6,652 bases of DNA from an uncultured Chthonomonas sp. Lineage in GTDB: Bacteria; Armatimonadota; Chthonomonadetes; Chthonomonadales; CAJBBX01. Of the stretch, positions 6,652 through 6,652 are shown piece after piece. Location: the NCBI GenBank assembly GCA_903886985.1, contig CAISOI010000932.1:1-6652 (forward strand). The letters run 5' to 3'. A program made the position numbers and the translations under genes. The notes under the pieces are model-generated. The model did no database searches. It was not told the origin of the DNA and saw only the letters and a list, made by a program, of their open reading frames with translations. The stretch's first letter is position 1. Each line of letters begins with the position of its first letter.

Positions 6652-6652
6652 A

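Noticed and set aside
1..6652. A defence, toxin-antitoxin, mobile or otherwise new multi-gene system
   Set aside because: All complete genes fall in well-known families (solute-binding protein, DUF485, SSS symporter, LepA), and I found no direct repeat arrays, integrase, transposase or paired small genes.

Overview
This window reads as an ordinary piece of bacterial chromosome of moderate G+C (about 47-48% by eye). It has one leftward gene cut by the left edge, four complete rightward genes, two clear intrinsic terminators, and a short right-hand tail that may hold the end of a leftward gene. I see no tRNA, rRNA, CRISPR array, insertion sequence or phage gene. The taxon cannot be fixed from the sequence. 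Some starts have strong Shine-Dalgarno sites, while lepA has a -10-like box placed for leaderless transcription. That mixture is known in Deinococcus-Thermus, Actinobacteria, Chloroflexi and Armatimonadota-like lineages; any narrower assignment would be a guess.

Layout. (1) Bases 1-563, minus strand: the N-terminal 187 residues of a PhnP-like metallo-beta-lactamase-fold hydrolase. (2) Bases 564-653: a divergent intergenic region with a perfect 16-bp palindrome (601-616) and a -10-like box close to the hydrolase start. (3) Bases 654-1958: a lipoprotein-type family 1 ABC solute-binding protein, with no permease or ATPase gene next to it. (4) Bases 2083-2496 and 2489-4504: a DUF485 small membrane protein overlapping an ActP-like sodium/solute symporter. 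This is the yjcH-actP arrangement, but the symporter has an unusually large predicted external loop. (5) Terminator at 4539-4568. (6) Bases 4645-6456: lepA (elongation factor 4), closed by a terminator at 6487-6515. (7) Bases 6516-6652: a region with a 7-bp-arm inverted repeat and a leftward open frame that enters from the right edge.

The genes do not form one pathway. The solute-binding protein and the DUF485/symporter pair share a direction and may share a transcript of transport genes. lepA is an independent translation gene between two terminators, and the hydrolase is transcribed divergently. I found nothing that amounts to a clearly new biological system. The points most worth checking are the enlarged symporter loop, the leaderless-type lepA promoter, the operator-like palindrome, the stand-alone solute-binding protein, and the right-end open frame or repeat that overlaps the lepA terminator.
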